NCBI GenBank assembly: GCA_029564115.1
Contig: JAKQQP010000208.1
Coordinates: 8,507-72,506, forward strand
From: Candidatus Rifleibacteriota bacterium
GTDB lineage: Bacteria > Riflebacteria > Ozemobacteria > Ozemobacterales > Ozemobacteraceae
Direction of reading: 5' to 3'
DNA: 64,000 bases
Part shown: one piece after another, positions 35,011 to 43,663 of the stretch
How positions within the stretch are numbered: the first letter of the stretch is position 1
How the letters are laid out: each line of letters starts with the position of its first letter
Position numbers and translations under genes: made by a program
Notes under the pieces: generated by a model
What the model saw: only the letters and a program-made list of their open reading frames with translations
What the model was told of the DNA's origin: nothing
Database searches by the model: none

Positions 35011-36816
35011 TTATTTCAATACCTTTTTGGCCAGCTTTTCGAACATTGTCAATTCTGGTTCATGGCTCATAATAGCCTGTTTCCAGAAGTCTGCGCTTTC
35101 GAGGTCAGCTTTTATGGCTTTTTTCGCTACTTTGTGCGCCATGTCGCTGCCCGAAAGCTTCAGGAAATTCTGATATTTCGGCAGAAAAGCCCTGCCTTCG
35201 CGCCGGAACATTTCAAAAAGGCCACGGCTCAACAGGTAACCAAATGTGTAGGGGAAATTGTAAAAAGTTACGCCGCTGATATAGAAATGCAGCTTTGAGG
35301 CCCAGAACATCGGGTTGGCGCCATCACGTTCCAGCAGGTCGCCAAACTGGGTTTCCATGCTCTTTACCATCAGTTCTTTCAACTGTGATACACCGACTTC
35401 ACCGTTCATTCGCGCTTCATGGAACGCTTTTTCGAAGTTGAATCTTATGGGAATATCTATCAGAAAAGCGATGCCGTGATTGATTGTATTGGTGAGGACA
35501 TTGAGCTTCTGCGCATCACTGACCGAGGCGTCGTTAAGAATGCCATCAGCCAGAACCATTTCGCCAAAAGTCGAAGCCGACTCGGCGAGCGTCATAGGAT
35601 ATTCCTGTAAAAAGGGTCTGAGGCCGTTCAGCTGGTAGCTGTGAAAGGCATGCCCTATTTCATGAGCCAGCGTGGAAATATCGTTCATGCTGCCGGCAAA
35701 GCTCATAAACACGCGCGATTCTTCGGTCAGCAGAGAGCCGGTGCAGAATGCCCCCGGGCGCTTGCCTTTTCTCGGCTCTGATTCGATCCATTTGTTTTTT
35801 AGAGCCATTCTAAAATATTGCTGCAGTTCAGGGTAGGCGACCCCAAAAGCGTTGTCGACCATTTTTACGCATTCATCCCAGTTGTAGCGGTTCAATTCGG
35901 GTATGGCGAGCGGCGCTTCGCAGTCATACCACGCCAGTTTCTTCTGACCCAGAGCCTTTGCCTTTGCTTTGCCTATTTTTTGTATGAACGGTCGACAGTC
36001 AGCGATAGCCTGGAACATGGCATCGAGGGTTTTGCGTGAGATGCGTGACTGGGCGAGGGCGACATCGAGAAAATGGTCGTAGCCGCGTTTCTTGTTGAGA
36101 ATCAGGCGGGTGCCGGCAAGAGCGTTGAGAGAGGCGGCGCAGACGTCTTCCACGCCTTCCCAGGCTTTGTTACCATGCTCGAATGCCGCCTGGCGGACCC
36201 GGCGGTCGGCATCCTGCATCACTGAGCGGCATTGTGCCATCGGCAGAGTTTCGACACGACCATCCGGCCAGTGCATTTCGAAGGTCAGTTTTCCTGATAT
36301 TGTGCTGTAGAGGCGATCCCATGAACTGAAACCATCGACGCTCAAGTCGGAGGCCAGAGATTCGAGTTCGCTGCTCATGGTTTTTTGCGAATCCTGTCGC
36401 ATTTCTTCCAGGAAAAATTTAACGTCGGCAAGTTTTTTGCGGGCGACAAAAGTGCCAAAATCTTTTTTGTCCGCTTTTTTCAGGCCCATTTTCATGAAAA
36501 TTACTATCTTGCCGAATTCGGCACTGATACCGTCAATTTCAGCAGATTCTCTGTTGTAGTCTTCGTTTGCTGCATCAGCAGCGTTCAGGCAGCCTATATA
36601 CGAAGCAAAATGCGATAATTTGCGGAGCAACTGCTCAAAATCGAGAAATACTTTTTCCCATTTTGGCTGATTGGATGCATCGAGAGTTTTCAGGCCGGCT
36701 GCCGTTTTTTGCAAGCTGGTGATGCCTTCTTTCAGCTCTTTTTTAAAGGCTTTCATTTCGGGGCCGTTGAATTTTTTGAAGTAGCTGTCGAGGTTCCAGA
36801 CGGTACCTTTAGTCAT
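35011..36816 (-). CDS. pepF: Oligoendopeptidase F (M3 family metallopeptidase)
   Basis: The 601-residue protein has the thermolysin-type zinc site HEIGHAFHSY, with the third ligand in AESASTFGEM about 25 residues later. Flanking landmarks are AFCTGSLLTEESRVFMSF and YTFGYLLSRGLFEMF near the end, all typical of the M3B oligoendopeptidase group. It cleaves short peptides in the cytoplasm; no signal peptide is seen. AAGGA lies upstream of the ATG. It is the first gene of a likely operon with the HAD phosphatase and the kinase. Length agrees with the family's usual 600 or so. Confidence 0.93.
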   Translation of the reverse strand: MTKGTVWNLDSYFKKFNGPEMKAFKKELKEGITSLQKTAAGLKTLDASNQPKWEKVFLDFEQLLRKLSHFASYIGCLNAADAANEDYNRESAEIDGISAEFGKIVIFMKMGLKKADKKDFGTFVARKKLADVKFFLEEMRQDSQKTMSSELESLASDLSVDGFSSWDRLYSTISGKLTFEMHWPDGRVETLPMAQCRSVMQDADRRVRQAAFEHGNKAWEGVEDVCAASLNALAGTRLILNKKRGYDHFLDVALAQSRISRKTLDAMFQAIADCRPFIQKIGKAKAKALGQKKLAWYDCEAPLAIPELNRYNWDECVKMVDNAFGVAYPELQQYFRMALKNKWIESEPRKGKRPGAFCTGSLLTEESRVFMSFAGSMNDISTLAHEIGHAFHSYQLNGLRPFLQEYPMTLAESASTFGEMVLADGILNDASVSDAQKLNVLTNTINHGIAFLIDIPIRFNFEKAFHEARMNGEVGVSQLKELMVKSMETQFGDLLERDGANPMFWASKLHFYISGVTFYNFPYTFGYLLSRGLFEMFRREGRAFLPKYQNFLKLSGSDMAHKVAKKAIKADLESADFWKQAIMSHEPELTMFEKLAKKVLK

Positions 36817-36919
36817 TGTTCTATCCTTGTATGGGAATTTTTATTTTTTATATCATATTCCCCACTCTCACTGCCACAGATTTAAAGCCGTCACCTTAAA
36901 AACGTTTTGGGCTGACAGC

Positions 36920-36948
36920 TTGAAAATTGAGACTGTGAGAATTATACT
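36920..36948 (+). promoter_or_regulatory. Predicted promoter of the permease gene
   Basis: TTGAAA (36920-36925), a 17-base spacer and TATACT (36943-36948). AGGAG is 8 bases before the ATG at 36977. Confidence 0.6.
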
Positions 36949-36976
36949 CCGGGTCTGATAAACAGGAGAAGCTGGT

Positions 36977-38278
36977 ATGATTGAAGTTACTCAGGCCGCA
37001 ACCGAAGCATTTCGACACCCGTGGCTCGCCGGTTTGATTTTTGTTGGCACTTTTGTTCTGATTTCTTTCCGGCGGCTGAGTATGCTGCCGATCGGCAGGC
37101 CGTCAGCCGCTCTTCTTGGAGCGGTTCTTATGGTAGCTTTTGGGGTCGTCGAACCGGAAGAAGCTTATCGGCTGGTTAACTGGGATACAATTTGCCTGCT
37201 GCTCGGAATGATGATAGTTGCTGAACACCTTCGTGCCGCCGGTCTTTTTGATATTTTTTCGCGTCTGACCGAAAAAATATATTCTCCTTTTGGTCTCTTG
37301 GTTTTGGTTGGCGCAGTAGCCGCCTTATCGTCTGCTGTGCTCGTTAATGACCCTGTATGTGTAGTGATGACGCCGCTGGTTCTTGAGATCTGTCGTCGCA
37401 AAAGGCTCAAACCTCTTCCTTACCTTATCATGCTTGCTACCAGCAGCAATATTGGTTCGAGCCTCACTTTGACCGGCAATCCGCAGAATATGATTATCGG
37501 CAATCTTTCAAAGCTGGGTTTTCTCAGGTTTATGCTGCTGATGGCGGCGCCTTTTTGTGCTGCCATGCTGGTCAACGTTGGCCTGGCATGGCTGTTTTAC
37601 CGTAACGGGCTCAAGTCAGATGACGATTTACCGGTTCGCCCGGCTGACGCCATTCCACGTGAAAGCCGACCGGAGGGAATCATAAAAACGCGGCGGCTTC
37701 GTATCGGCTTGACCGGGCTTGCTGTGGCCTGTGCCGGTTTTGTCAGCGGCTTTTCCATGGCGTTTTCGGCGCTTGCCGGGGCGGTTATCGTAATTACCTT
37801 TCATCGCGAAGATCCTTCTGAACTGCTCGAAAAAATGGAATGGTCGTTGCTGATGTTTTTTGCCGCTCTGTTTGTAGTAATTGGCGGGTTGCAGACCAGC
37901 GGTCTGGCAAGGGCTCTTACTGAATGGTCTCTGCGCCTGATTGCCGGTGATCTGGATGCTCAAGTCTGGATATTCTCGGGTGTGACTCTGGTCGGTTCAA
38001 ACCTGCTTTCAAATGTGCCTTTCGTTCTTCTGGCCTCGCAAAGCGTGCCTCAGATGACTACACCGGAGCTTTTCTGGTGTCTGCTGGGTTTTGTCAGCAC
38101 TATTGCCGGAAACCTGACAATTTTCGGTTCGGTCGCCAACATGATAGTTGCTGAAACCGCCCGCAATGACTGCCCGATATCTTTCTGGGCATTTGCCCGT
38201 TTTGGGATCCCATCGACAATTCTTTCTCTGCTGGCCGGGGTTTGGCTGCTCAGCCATATTCTTACCATGGCATTGTGA
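36977..38278 (+). CDS. Ion transporter superfamily permease (ArsB/NhaD-like)
   Basis: A 433-residue protein with ten to twelve membrane helices in two halves. The first half ends with the family loop SAVLVNDPVCVVMTPLVLEI and LATSSNIGSSLTLTGNPQNMIIG. The second repeats it as SNLLSNVPFVLLAS and STIAGNLTIFGSVANMIVAE. This inverted repeat of NxP/TxxGNPxN-type hairpins marks the ArsB/NhaD/CitM superfamily. Substrate could be arsenite, Na+/H+ or a dicarboxylate; no ars genes are near, so it is left open. It has its own promoter and no close partner on the same strand. Confidence 0.85.
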   Translation: MIEVTQAATEAFRHPWLAGLIFVGTFVLISFRRLSMLPIGRPSAALLGAVLMVAFGVVEPEEAYRLVNWDTICLLLGMMIVAEHLRAAGLFDIFSRLTEKIYSPFGLLVLVGAVAALSSAVLVNDPVCVVMTPLVLEICRRKRLKPLPYLIMLATSSNIGSSLTLTGNPQNMIIGNLSKLGFLRFMLLMAAPFCAAMLVNVGLAWLFYRNGLKSDDDLPVRPADAIPRESRPEGIIKTRRLRIGLTGLAVACAGFVSGFSMAFSALAGAVIVITFHREDPSELLEKMEWSLLMFFAALFVVIGGLQTSGLARALTEWSLRLIAGDLDAQVWIFSGVTLVGSNLLSNVPFVLLASQSVPQMTTPELFWCLLGFVSTIAGNLTIFGSVANMIVAETARNDCPISFWAFARFGIPSTILSLLAGVWLLSHILTMAL

Positions 38279-38327
38279 CTGACAGGCCTTTGCCGGTAAG
38301 AATGACAAAACATGCAGTTTGCGGGCA

Positions 38328-38356
38328 TTGCCCGAAGCTCTGCTTTCTGCTATAAT
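38328..38356 (+). promoter_or_regulatory. Predicted promoter of the WecA/MraY-family gene
   Basis: TTGCCC (38328-38333), a 17-base spacer and a consensus TATAAT (38351-38356). Transcription would begin about 38363, only a base or two before the TTG at 38365, so the message may be leaderless or the true start may be further in. Confidence 0.5.
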
Positions 38357-38364
38357 CCACAAGC

Positions 38365-39411
38365 TTGAAACAGGTATTAATTCCATTTATAGTTGCCTGG
38401 GGGGCCGGCATGCTGCTGGTTCCACTGGTGAGACGCATTGCCCTGAACCTTGGTCTGGTCGATCGGCCCGGTGGCCGTAAGATTCATAAATCGCCGATTC
38501 CAAGGGTCGGGGGTGTCGCTCTTTATCTCGGCGGGCTGATCGGAGCTTTGCCGTTTCTGTCAGAAAGCAGCGAAACTCTTGGCATCATGCTTGCGGGCAC
38601 TTTTATTTTTCTTATCGGCCTGCTTGACGATCTTATAGATCTGCAACCCCGTGTTAAACTTGGCGGGCAGGTTTTTGCCTGTCTGATTCTTCTCTTTTTT
38701 GGTGTCAAGATCAGTTTTGTCACCGACTTTATTTCTGGCAAAGGTCTTGTCGCTCTTGGCCTGTTGACTTACCCACTGACCCTTCTTTGGGTAATTGGCC
38801 TTACCAACACGGTAAATCTCGTCGATGGCGTTGACGGGCTGGCGGGGGGCATCGTTTTCATTGCGCTTGCCACTCTGCTGTCGGTTAGACTCGCCACCCC
38901 CCACATGCAGGACCCTGAGCTGATAAGCAATGTCATGGTCCTTTCAGCGGCTATTATGGGTTCACTGTTTGCGTTTCTCAGGTTCAACATTTTTCCGGCC
39001 GTTATCTTTATGGGCGACTCTGGGGCATACTATCTTGGTTTTATGACCGCCGCCCTTTCGATTGCCGGTGCAGCCAAGGGTTCTATTCTTTTCCCGCTTA
39101 TCGTGCCTCTCATTGCGTTCGGTCTGCCGGTGCTCGACGTGCTGTTCGCTATTCTGCGTCGTTACTTCAAAAAAGTCCCCATTTTTCAGGCTGACAAGGA
39201 ACACCTGCATCATCGTCTGTTGCAGCGAGGTTTTTCGCAGCGCGACACCACTCAGTTCCTCTGGATGGTGTCATGTTGCTTCGGTTTTGTGGCTATTTTG
39301 GCAGCAGATATTCCGCATCGCGGCGTTCAGGTAATTTCGGCCATTTTGCTGGTTTTTCTTGTGTTTCTATGCATTTCGACTTTTATCAGGAAAAGCAATG
39401 TTAAAAAATAA
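38365..39411 (+). CDS. Undecaprenyl-phosphate sugar-1-phosphate transferase (WecA/MraY family)
   Basis: A 348-residue polytopic enzyme of glycosyltransferase family 4. RKIHKSPIPRVGGVALYLGG, GLLDDLIDL (the DDxxD metal site), TNTVNLVDGVDGLAGG, FMGDSGAYYLGF and DKEHLHHRLLQRG are all family hallmarks; the last (HxHH) marks the WecA/TagO rather than the MraY branch. It loads GlcNAc-1-P or a similar sugar on undecaprenyl phosphate for surface polysaccharide. The TTG start has no ribosome site; an ATG at 38410, within the first helix, is the alternative. The end overlaps holB by 14 bases. Confidence 0.9.
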   Translation: MKQVLIPFIVAWGAGMLLVPLVRRIALNLGLVDRPGGRKIHKSPIPRVGGVALYLGGLIGALPFLSESSETLGIMLAGTFIFLIGLLDDLIDLQPRVKLGGQVFACLILLFFGVKISFVTDFISGKGLVALGLLTYPLTLLWVIGLTNTVNLVDGVDGLAGGIVFIALATLLSVRLATPHMQDPELISNVMVLSAAIMGSLFAFLRFNIFPAVIFMGDSGAYYLGFMTAALSIAGAAKGSILFPLIVPLIAFGLPVLDVLFAILRRYFKKVPIFQADKEHLHHRLLQRGFSQRDTTQFLWMVSCCFGFVAILAADIPHRGVQVISAILLVFLVFLCISTFIRKSNVKK

Positions 39412-40705
39412 TCATTGCTTTGCAGGGATCTACCTGCAGGAACAATCGCGGCAGCATCTCACCAGTTCTTTTGCCAATGGCCGTATTGCTCAAACCTATC
39501 TTTTTGCCGGCAAGGAATCGAGTGGCAGGCTGACGACCGCTCTTGCTTTTGCCGCTCTTCTTCAGTGCCAACAGCCGGTAACGAATGGAAGCGGCATGAT
39601 CGATTCTTGTCAACAGTGCGAGTCGTGTTTGCGCATCGCCTCTGGCAGCCACCCTGATGTCAACCTGATAACTCCTGATGGCAACGAAATCAGGATAGAC
39701 CAGGTTCGCGCCATGCAGGATACAGCCTCATTAAAGCCGGGAATGGGGAAATGGCAGGTTTTTATTCTCGACCCGGCTGAGCGCTTGAACGTCTCTTCAG
39801 CGAACAGTCTGCTCAAAATTCTCGAAGAAGCCCCGTCGCATGCAGTGTTCATACTGATTGCCCGTGATACATCTTCGGTTTTGCCAACTGTTCTGAGTCG
39901 TTCCGAAATTGTCAGGTTCTCTGTTCCGTCGCATCAGGAATCACGCGCCGCAGTTGCTGATGTTTTCGGCTTGTCTGCTGCTGAGGCGGCGGTCTGTTAT
40001 GCGCTTTCAGAGGGGCGCTTCGGGCAGTCCCTCAATATCGCTGCCGTTTATAATGAGCTGCAATTCCCTTCTGACTTGAAAAGCAGCCATACGGAGTATC
40101 TCGTTCAGATCGAGATGCTGGCTCAGTATCACCAGGAAGAATTTTCCAGGGCTACAACTCTCGATCAGGCACTGAAGCTGGTCGGGCAGATCGGGCAGGC
40201 ACGCTTCGTTCCCCTGGAGGCTGCCCGCAAAGCTTTTTGTCGGTCGCTGGTCATGAATACCGGTTTGCCGGCTGCGTTCGCACTTTTGTTTTCAGATGCC
40301 CTGACCAGTCGTCTCGACCGTTCGGTCTCGCTGATGAAAAAAAGTTTTGAACCATTGCTTGCTGAGGCTAAAAAAAGTTATCCGGCCGCTTTGCTGAAGG
40401 AAATTGACTCGCAACTGTCTTCGGCAGTGGAGCGCTGGTCTGTCGAGCAGCTTGAAGAATTTTTTTTCTGCCTTGCCAACTGGTATGCTGATGCTTTGCT
40501 GGCCGCTTGTGGCGCTGATGAAACATTGCTGTTGAACCTTGACCGCAAAGAAGATATCATTACTCTCGCAAAGGTTGAAGGCATTGCCTTGTTGCGTGCC
40601 CGCATCGAATTGATTGAAAAAAGTGTCAGTCATTTGCGACGCTATGTTCAGCCTTTGCTGATTCTCGAAAACTTACTGACGCAGATCGGAGGACCCGAAG
40701 CGTGA
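39398..40705 (+). CDS. holB: DNA polymerase III delta' subunit (HolB-like)
   Basis: The 435-residue protein has the AAA+ clamp-loader layout. AQTYLFAGKESSGRLTTALAFAALLQC is a degenerate P-loop, as in delta', which does not hydrolyse ATP. A Cys set follows (CQQ...CQQCESCLRI, the zinc module). HPDVNLITPDGNEIRIDQVRAM, LDPAERLNVSSANSLLKILEEAP and LPTVLSRSEIVRF are all strong clamp-loader signatures. AGGAAA precedes the ATG at 39398, inside the end of the previous gene. The holB-yaaT order is conserved in many Gram-positive genomes. The C-terminal collar is divergent. Confidence 0.9.
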   Translation: MLKNNHCFAGIYLQEQSRQHLTSSFANGRIAQTYLFAGKESSGRLTTALAFAALLQCQQPVTNGSGMIDSCQQCESCLRIASGSHPDVNLITPDGNEIRIDQVRAMQDTASLKPGMGKWQVFILDPAERLNVSSANSLLKILEEAPSHAVFILIARDTSSVLPTVLSRSEIVRFSVPSHQESRAAVADVFGLSAAEAAVCYALSEGRFGQSLNIAAVYNELQFPSDLKSSHTEYLVQIEMLAQYHQEEFSRATTLDQALKLVGQIGQARFVPLEAARKAFCRSLVMNTGLPAAFALLFSDALTSRLDRSVSLMKKSFEPLLAEAKKSYPAALLKEIDSQLSSAVERWSVEQLEEFFFCLANWYADALLAACGADETLLLNLDRKEDIITLAKVEGIALLRARIELIEKSVSHLRRYVQPLLILENLLTQIGGPEA

Positions 40706-41772
40706 ATCAATATGTTGCCCTTAGACTGCGCAAGCTGCCGTCTGTTTACTGGGCTCTCAAACCCGAAAATATCGATATCGAGGCGACCCAGGATGTTGTA
40801 GTGACAACTCAGCACGGTTGCGAAGTGGCTCGTGTTCTGGAGGTCGTCGACAAAAGGCCTGCAAGCTATAAAGAAGAATCCGAGCCATTTGTAATTGAAA
40901 TTCAGCGCGTGGTCGATGCTGAAGACCGCGAAAAGCTGGCGGAACTGCGCAGAAAAGAAAAAGAAGCTTTTTTGCAGGCCCGCGATAAAATCGCTCATCA
41001 TCAGTTGCCCATGAAGCTTCTCAAAGCTGAATTGCTCTATGATGCCAGTCGATTGATTCTGTATTTCAAGTCTGACAACAAGGTCGATTTTCGCGACCTT
41101 CTCAAAAGTCTGGCCGGGCTTTTCAAGACACGCATCGAGTTGAGACAGATTGGTGTGCGTGACGAAACCAAACTGCTGGGTGGCATTGGCTGCTGCGGCA
41201 AAGAAGTATGCTGCGCCCAGTTTATGAGCACATTTTACCCGGTTTCGACCAAGATGGCCAAAGAGCAGAATCTAAGCCTCAACCCGGCCAAGTTGTCGGG
41301 CATCTGTGGGCGTTTGCTGTGCTGTCTGGCTCATGAACACGAGTATTATGCATCGTTTCATGGCAAGTTTCCAAAAATTACTGCCGAAGTTGTTGTTGGC
41401 GCTGAAACTGCCAGAGTCATGGATATCAATTACATCACCAGAAAGATTATGGTGGGTTTTCCGGATCGTCGCAAAGCCACTTACGAACTCGACAAAGTGT
41501 GTGGTCGAAAAGACCAGACAACCGGCCGTAACCTCTGGTGGATCAGCATTCCCGGAGCAGAAGAACCAGATCTGGGTATTCTGCTTAAAAACCTTAACCC
41601 GCCAGGCACTGGTAAAAAGAAGAAAAAAGGTGATGGACCTCAGCCTCACAAAAAAGACGAAGTCGATCGACAAAGGGGTTCCGAAGAGGGCAAGAGTTCT
41701 CGCAAGCCTGAACAGAAGCCTGCGCCCGAGCCCCCGGTTGATGAATCCGATTCGGATTTTGGTGAAGAATGA
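40702..41772 (+). CDS. PSP1-domain protein (RicT/YaaT family)
   Basis: The 356-residue protein starts with a GTG that overlaps the holB stop by 4 bases, with GGAGG upstream. The PSP1 C-terminal domain is clear: TTQHGCEVARVLEV, LYFKSDNKVDFRDLLKSLAGLFKTRIELRQIGVRDE, and the Cys-rich GIGCCGKEVCCAQF...GICGRLLCCLAHEHEYY. Those Cys hold Fe-S clusters in the Bacillus Ric complex. The tail after residue 300 is low-complexity, Lys/Pro/Glu-rich (GKKKKKGDGPQP). In Bacillus, RicT (YaaT) with RicA and RicF guides RNase Y; the role here is inferred from family and holB linkage. Confidence 0.9.
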   Translation: MNQYVALRLRKLPSVYWALKPENIDIEATQDVVVTTQHGCEVARVLEVVDKRPASYKEESEPFVIEIQRVVDAEDREKLAELRRKEKEAFLQARDKIAHHQLPMKLLKAELLYDASRLILYFKSDNKVDFRDLLKSLAGLFKTRIELRQIGVRDETKLLGGIGCCGKEVCCAQFMSTFYPVSTKMAKEQNLSLNPAKLSGICGRLLCCLAHEHEYYASFHGKFPKITAEVVVGAETARVMDINYITRKIMVGFPDRRKATYELDKVCGRKDQTTGRNLWWISIPGAEEPDLGILLKNLNPPGTGKKKKKGDGPQPHKKDEVDRQRGSEEGKSSRKPEQKPAPEPPVDESDSDFGEE

Positions 41773-41783
41773 GAAAATGCCTG

Positions 41784-41812
41784 TCGAACTTATTCTGAAA
41801 TCATGATATACT
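41784..41812 (+). promoter_or_regulatory. Predicted promoter of the lipid A gene run
   Basis: TCGAAC (weak -35, 41784-41789), a 17-base spacer and TATACT (41807-41812). Transcription near 41819 would give a leader of about 60 bases before the GTG of lpxI and rules out the earlier in-frame ATG at 41803, which overlaps the -10. Confidence 0.4.
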
Positions 41813-41880
41813 CGACAGACTTATTGCCCGATCCCGGGGTCGGTTGTTTCGCTTCCGGGGCAGAAAAGCGAGGGAGTTCA

Positions 41881-42681
41881 GTGTCACGCATAGGATTAAT
41901 AGCAGGTAGTGGAAGGTTTCCGCTGTATTTTGCTCAGGCAGCAAAACAGGGCGGTAATGAAGTTGTAGCAGTAGCTATTCGTGAGGAAACGTCGCCCGAA
42001 CTTGAAAAGCTCGTCAACCAGATCAACTGGTTCCATGTCGGCGAATTACAGGGAATGATCGATACCTTTCTGAATGCTGGTATCGAAAAGATCGTCATGG
42101 CCGGCAAGATAACCAAGACCCTGATGTTCGACCGGATCAGACCCGATGCTCGACTGATGAAGGTTTTTGAAAAAACGCCTATTCGCAATGATGACGCTTT
42201 ACTGCGCCAGCTCAGCGAAGAATTTATTGCTGAAGGCATTCATGTTTGTGATTCGACAACTTTTCTTTCTGTTCTACTGCCAGAAAAGGGCATTTTAACA
42301 AGTCGTCAGCCAAGCGAAGACGAATTGCTCGACATCAAATACGGTCATGAAATCGCCAAACAGATTGCAGGCCTTGATATCGGCCAGACCGTGGTCGTTA
42401 AAAACCGGGTGATTCTCTCGGTTGAAGCGATCGAGGGCACTGATCAGGCTATTTTGCGTGGCGGTCTGCTTGGAAATGGCGAAGTTACAGTGGTTAAAGT
42501 TGCCAGGCCCAAGCAGGATATGCGTTACGATATACCGACCGTCGGGGTCGATACCATTCGCAATCTAATTTCTGCGAAAGCCAGATGCCTGGCTTTTGAA
42601 GAAAAAAAGACGTTGCTTCTCGATCGTGAAGAGGTGATTAAACTGGCTGATTCTGCCGGAATTGCCATCATGGTCATTTGA
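41881..42681 (+). CDS. lpxI: UDP-2,3-diacylglucosamine pyrophosphatase LpxI
   Basis: The 266-residue protein starts at a GTG with GAGGGAG about 6-12 bases upstream. It begins SRIGLIAGSGRFPLYFAQAAKQGG, the exact LpxI (DUF1009) opening. GIEKIVMAGKITKTLMF, NDDALLRQLSEEFIAEGIHVCDST and VVKVARPKQDMRYDIPTVGVDTI follow the family. LpxI makes lipid X from UDP-2,3-diacylglucosamine, replacing LpxH, in many non-gammaproteobacterial diderms. It opens the lipid A/Kdo gene run; lpxA, lpxC and lpxD are not in the window. Confidence 0.93.
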   Translation: MSRIGLIAGSGRFPLYFAQAAKQGGNEVVAVAIREETSPELEKLVNQINWFHVGELQGMIDTFLNAGIEKIVMAGKITKTLMFDRIRPDARLMKVFEKTPIRNDDALLRQLSEEFIAEGIHVCDSTTFLSVLLPEKGILTSRQPSEDELLDIKYGHEIAKQIAGLDIGQTVVVKNRVILSVEAIEGTDQAILRGGLLGNGEVTVVKVARPKQDMRYDIPTVGVDTIRNLISAKARCLAFEEKKTLLLDREEVIKLADSAGIAIMVI

Positions 42682-42709
42682 CCTGGCCGCTGTATAGACG
42701 AGGTAAATA

Positions 42710-43654
42710 ATGAACAGTCAAAGCGTTAATATAGGAGTCGTCGGTATCGGTCATCTTGGTAGACATCATGCCAGGCTTCTTGCAGAAATAAGCGGTGCCC
42801 ATCTGGTAGGTATTGCCGATGTCAACGAAGCTGCCGGTCGCGAAGCTGCCGAAAAATACAATGTTCCTTATTTTAAAGATTACAGGGAGCTGGCTGCCAT
42901 AGCCTCCGCTGTGACAGTTGTAGTTCCGACCTTTCTTCACCACGAAGTTGCCCGCTTTTTTCTCGAAAGAAATATTCATACCTTCATCGAAAAGCCAATA
43001 ACCAAGACCCTTGAAGAAGCTAACGATCTGGTTGCGCTTGCCGGTGAGAAGCAGCTTACGCTTCAGGTTGGCCATGTTGAACGTTTCAATGCCGCCATCA
43101 TCAAGCTGCAGTCCCTTTGCGAAAGCCCGCGATTTATTGAATGCCAGCGCATGGGGCCCTTTTCGCCACGCATTCAGGATGTCGGCGTCGTTCAGGATCT
43201 CATGATACACGATATCGATATCGTTCTTTCATTGGTAAAATCGCCGATCAAGCGCGTCGATGCCGTTGGAATACCTGTTCTGACTGAAAATGAAGACATT
43301 GCCAACGCCCATATCGTTTTTGAGAACGGCTGTATCGCGAATCTTACCGCTTCCCGTATCAGTGATGAAAGAATTCGAAAACTTCGCATTTTCGAAATGG
43401 ATAAATACTGCTCTCTTGATTACGCCAATCAGGCGATAACACTGCGTCGTAAATCCAATCTCGAAGAAAAGATTATCCAGGAAGAACTCGAAGTTCATAA
43501 GGCTGAACCTCTGCGCCTTGAGCTCGAGCATTTTATTACCTGCATCAATGAACGCCGCAAACCTCTGGTTACAATCGAAGACGGCAAAAATGCCCTGGAA
43601 GTAGCTCTTGAAATTCTAGAGCAGATTAAAAGCAATTTGCCTGCTTCCCATTAA
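42710..43654 (+). CDS. Gfo/Idh/MocA-family oxidoreductase (possible GnnA-type sugar dehydrogenase)
   Basis: The 314-residue protein has the NAD(P)-binding start IGVVGIGHLGRHHARLLAEI and the family segment FIEKPITKTLEEANDLVALA (EKP). The C-terminal half reads QVGHVERFNAAIIKL and DLMIHDIDIVLSLV. Members of this family found next to lpxA/lpxI/lpxB can act on UDP-GlcNAc (GnnA), giving 2,3-diamino sugars for lipid A. That role is suggested here by context only; the partner aminotransferase gnnB is not in the window. GAGGTAA lies 5-11 bases before the ATG. Confidence 0.85.
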   Translation: MNSQSVNIGVVGIGHLGRHHARLLAEISGAHLVGIADVNEAAGREAAEKYNVPYFKDYRELAAIASAVTVVVPTFLHHEVARFFLERNIHTFIEKPITKTLEEANDLVALAGEKQLTLQVGHVERFNAAIIKLQSLCESPRFIECQRMGPFSPRIQDVGVVQDLMIHDIDIVLSLVKSPIKRVDAVGIPVLTENEDIANAHIVFENGCIANLTASRISDERIRKLRIFEMDKYCSLDYANQAITLRRKSNLEEKIIQEELEVHKAEPLRLELEHFITCINERRKPLVTIEDGKNALEVALEILEQIKSNLPASH

Positions 43655-43663
43655 CTGATTAAT

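Noticed and set aside
41803..41880. Earlier ATG start of lpxI
   Set aside because: It falls on the predicted -10; LpxI family proteins begin at the GTG at 41881, which has GAGGGAG.
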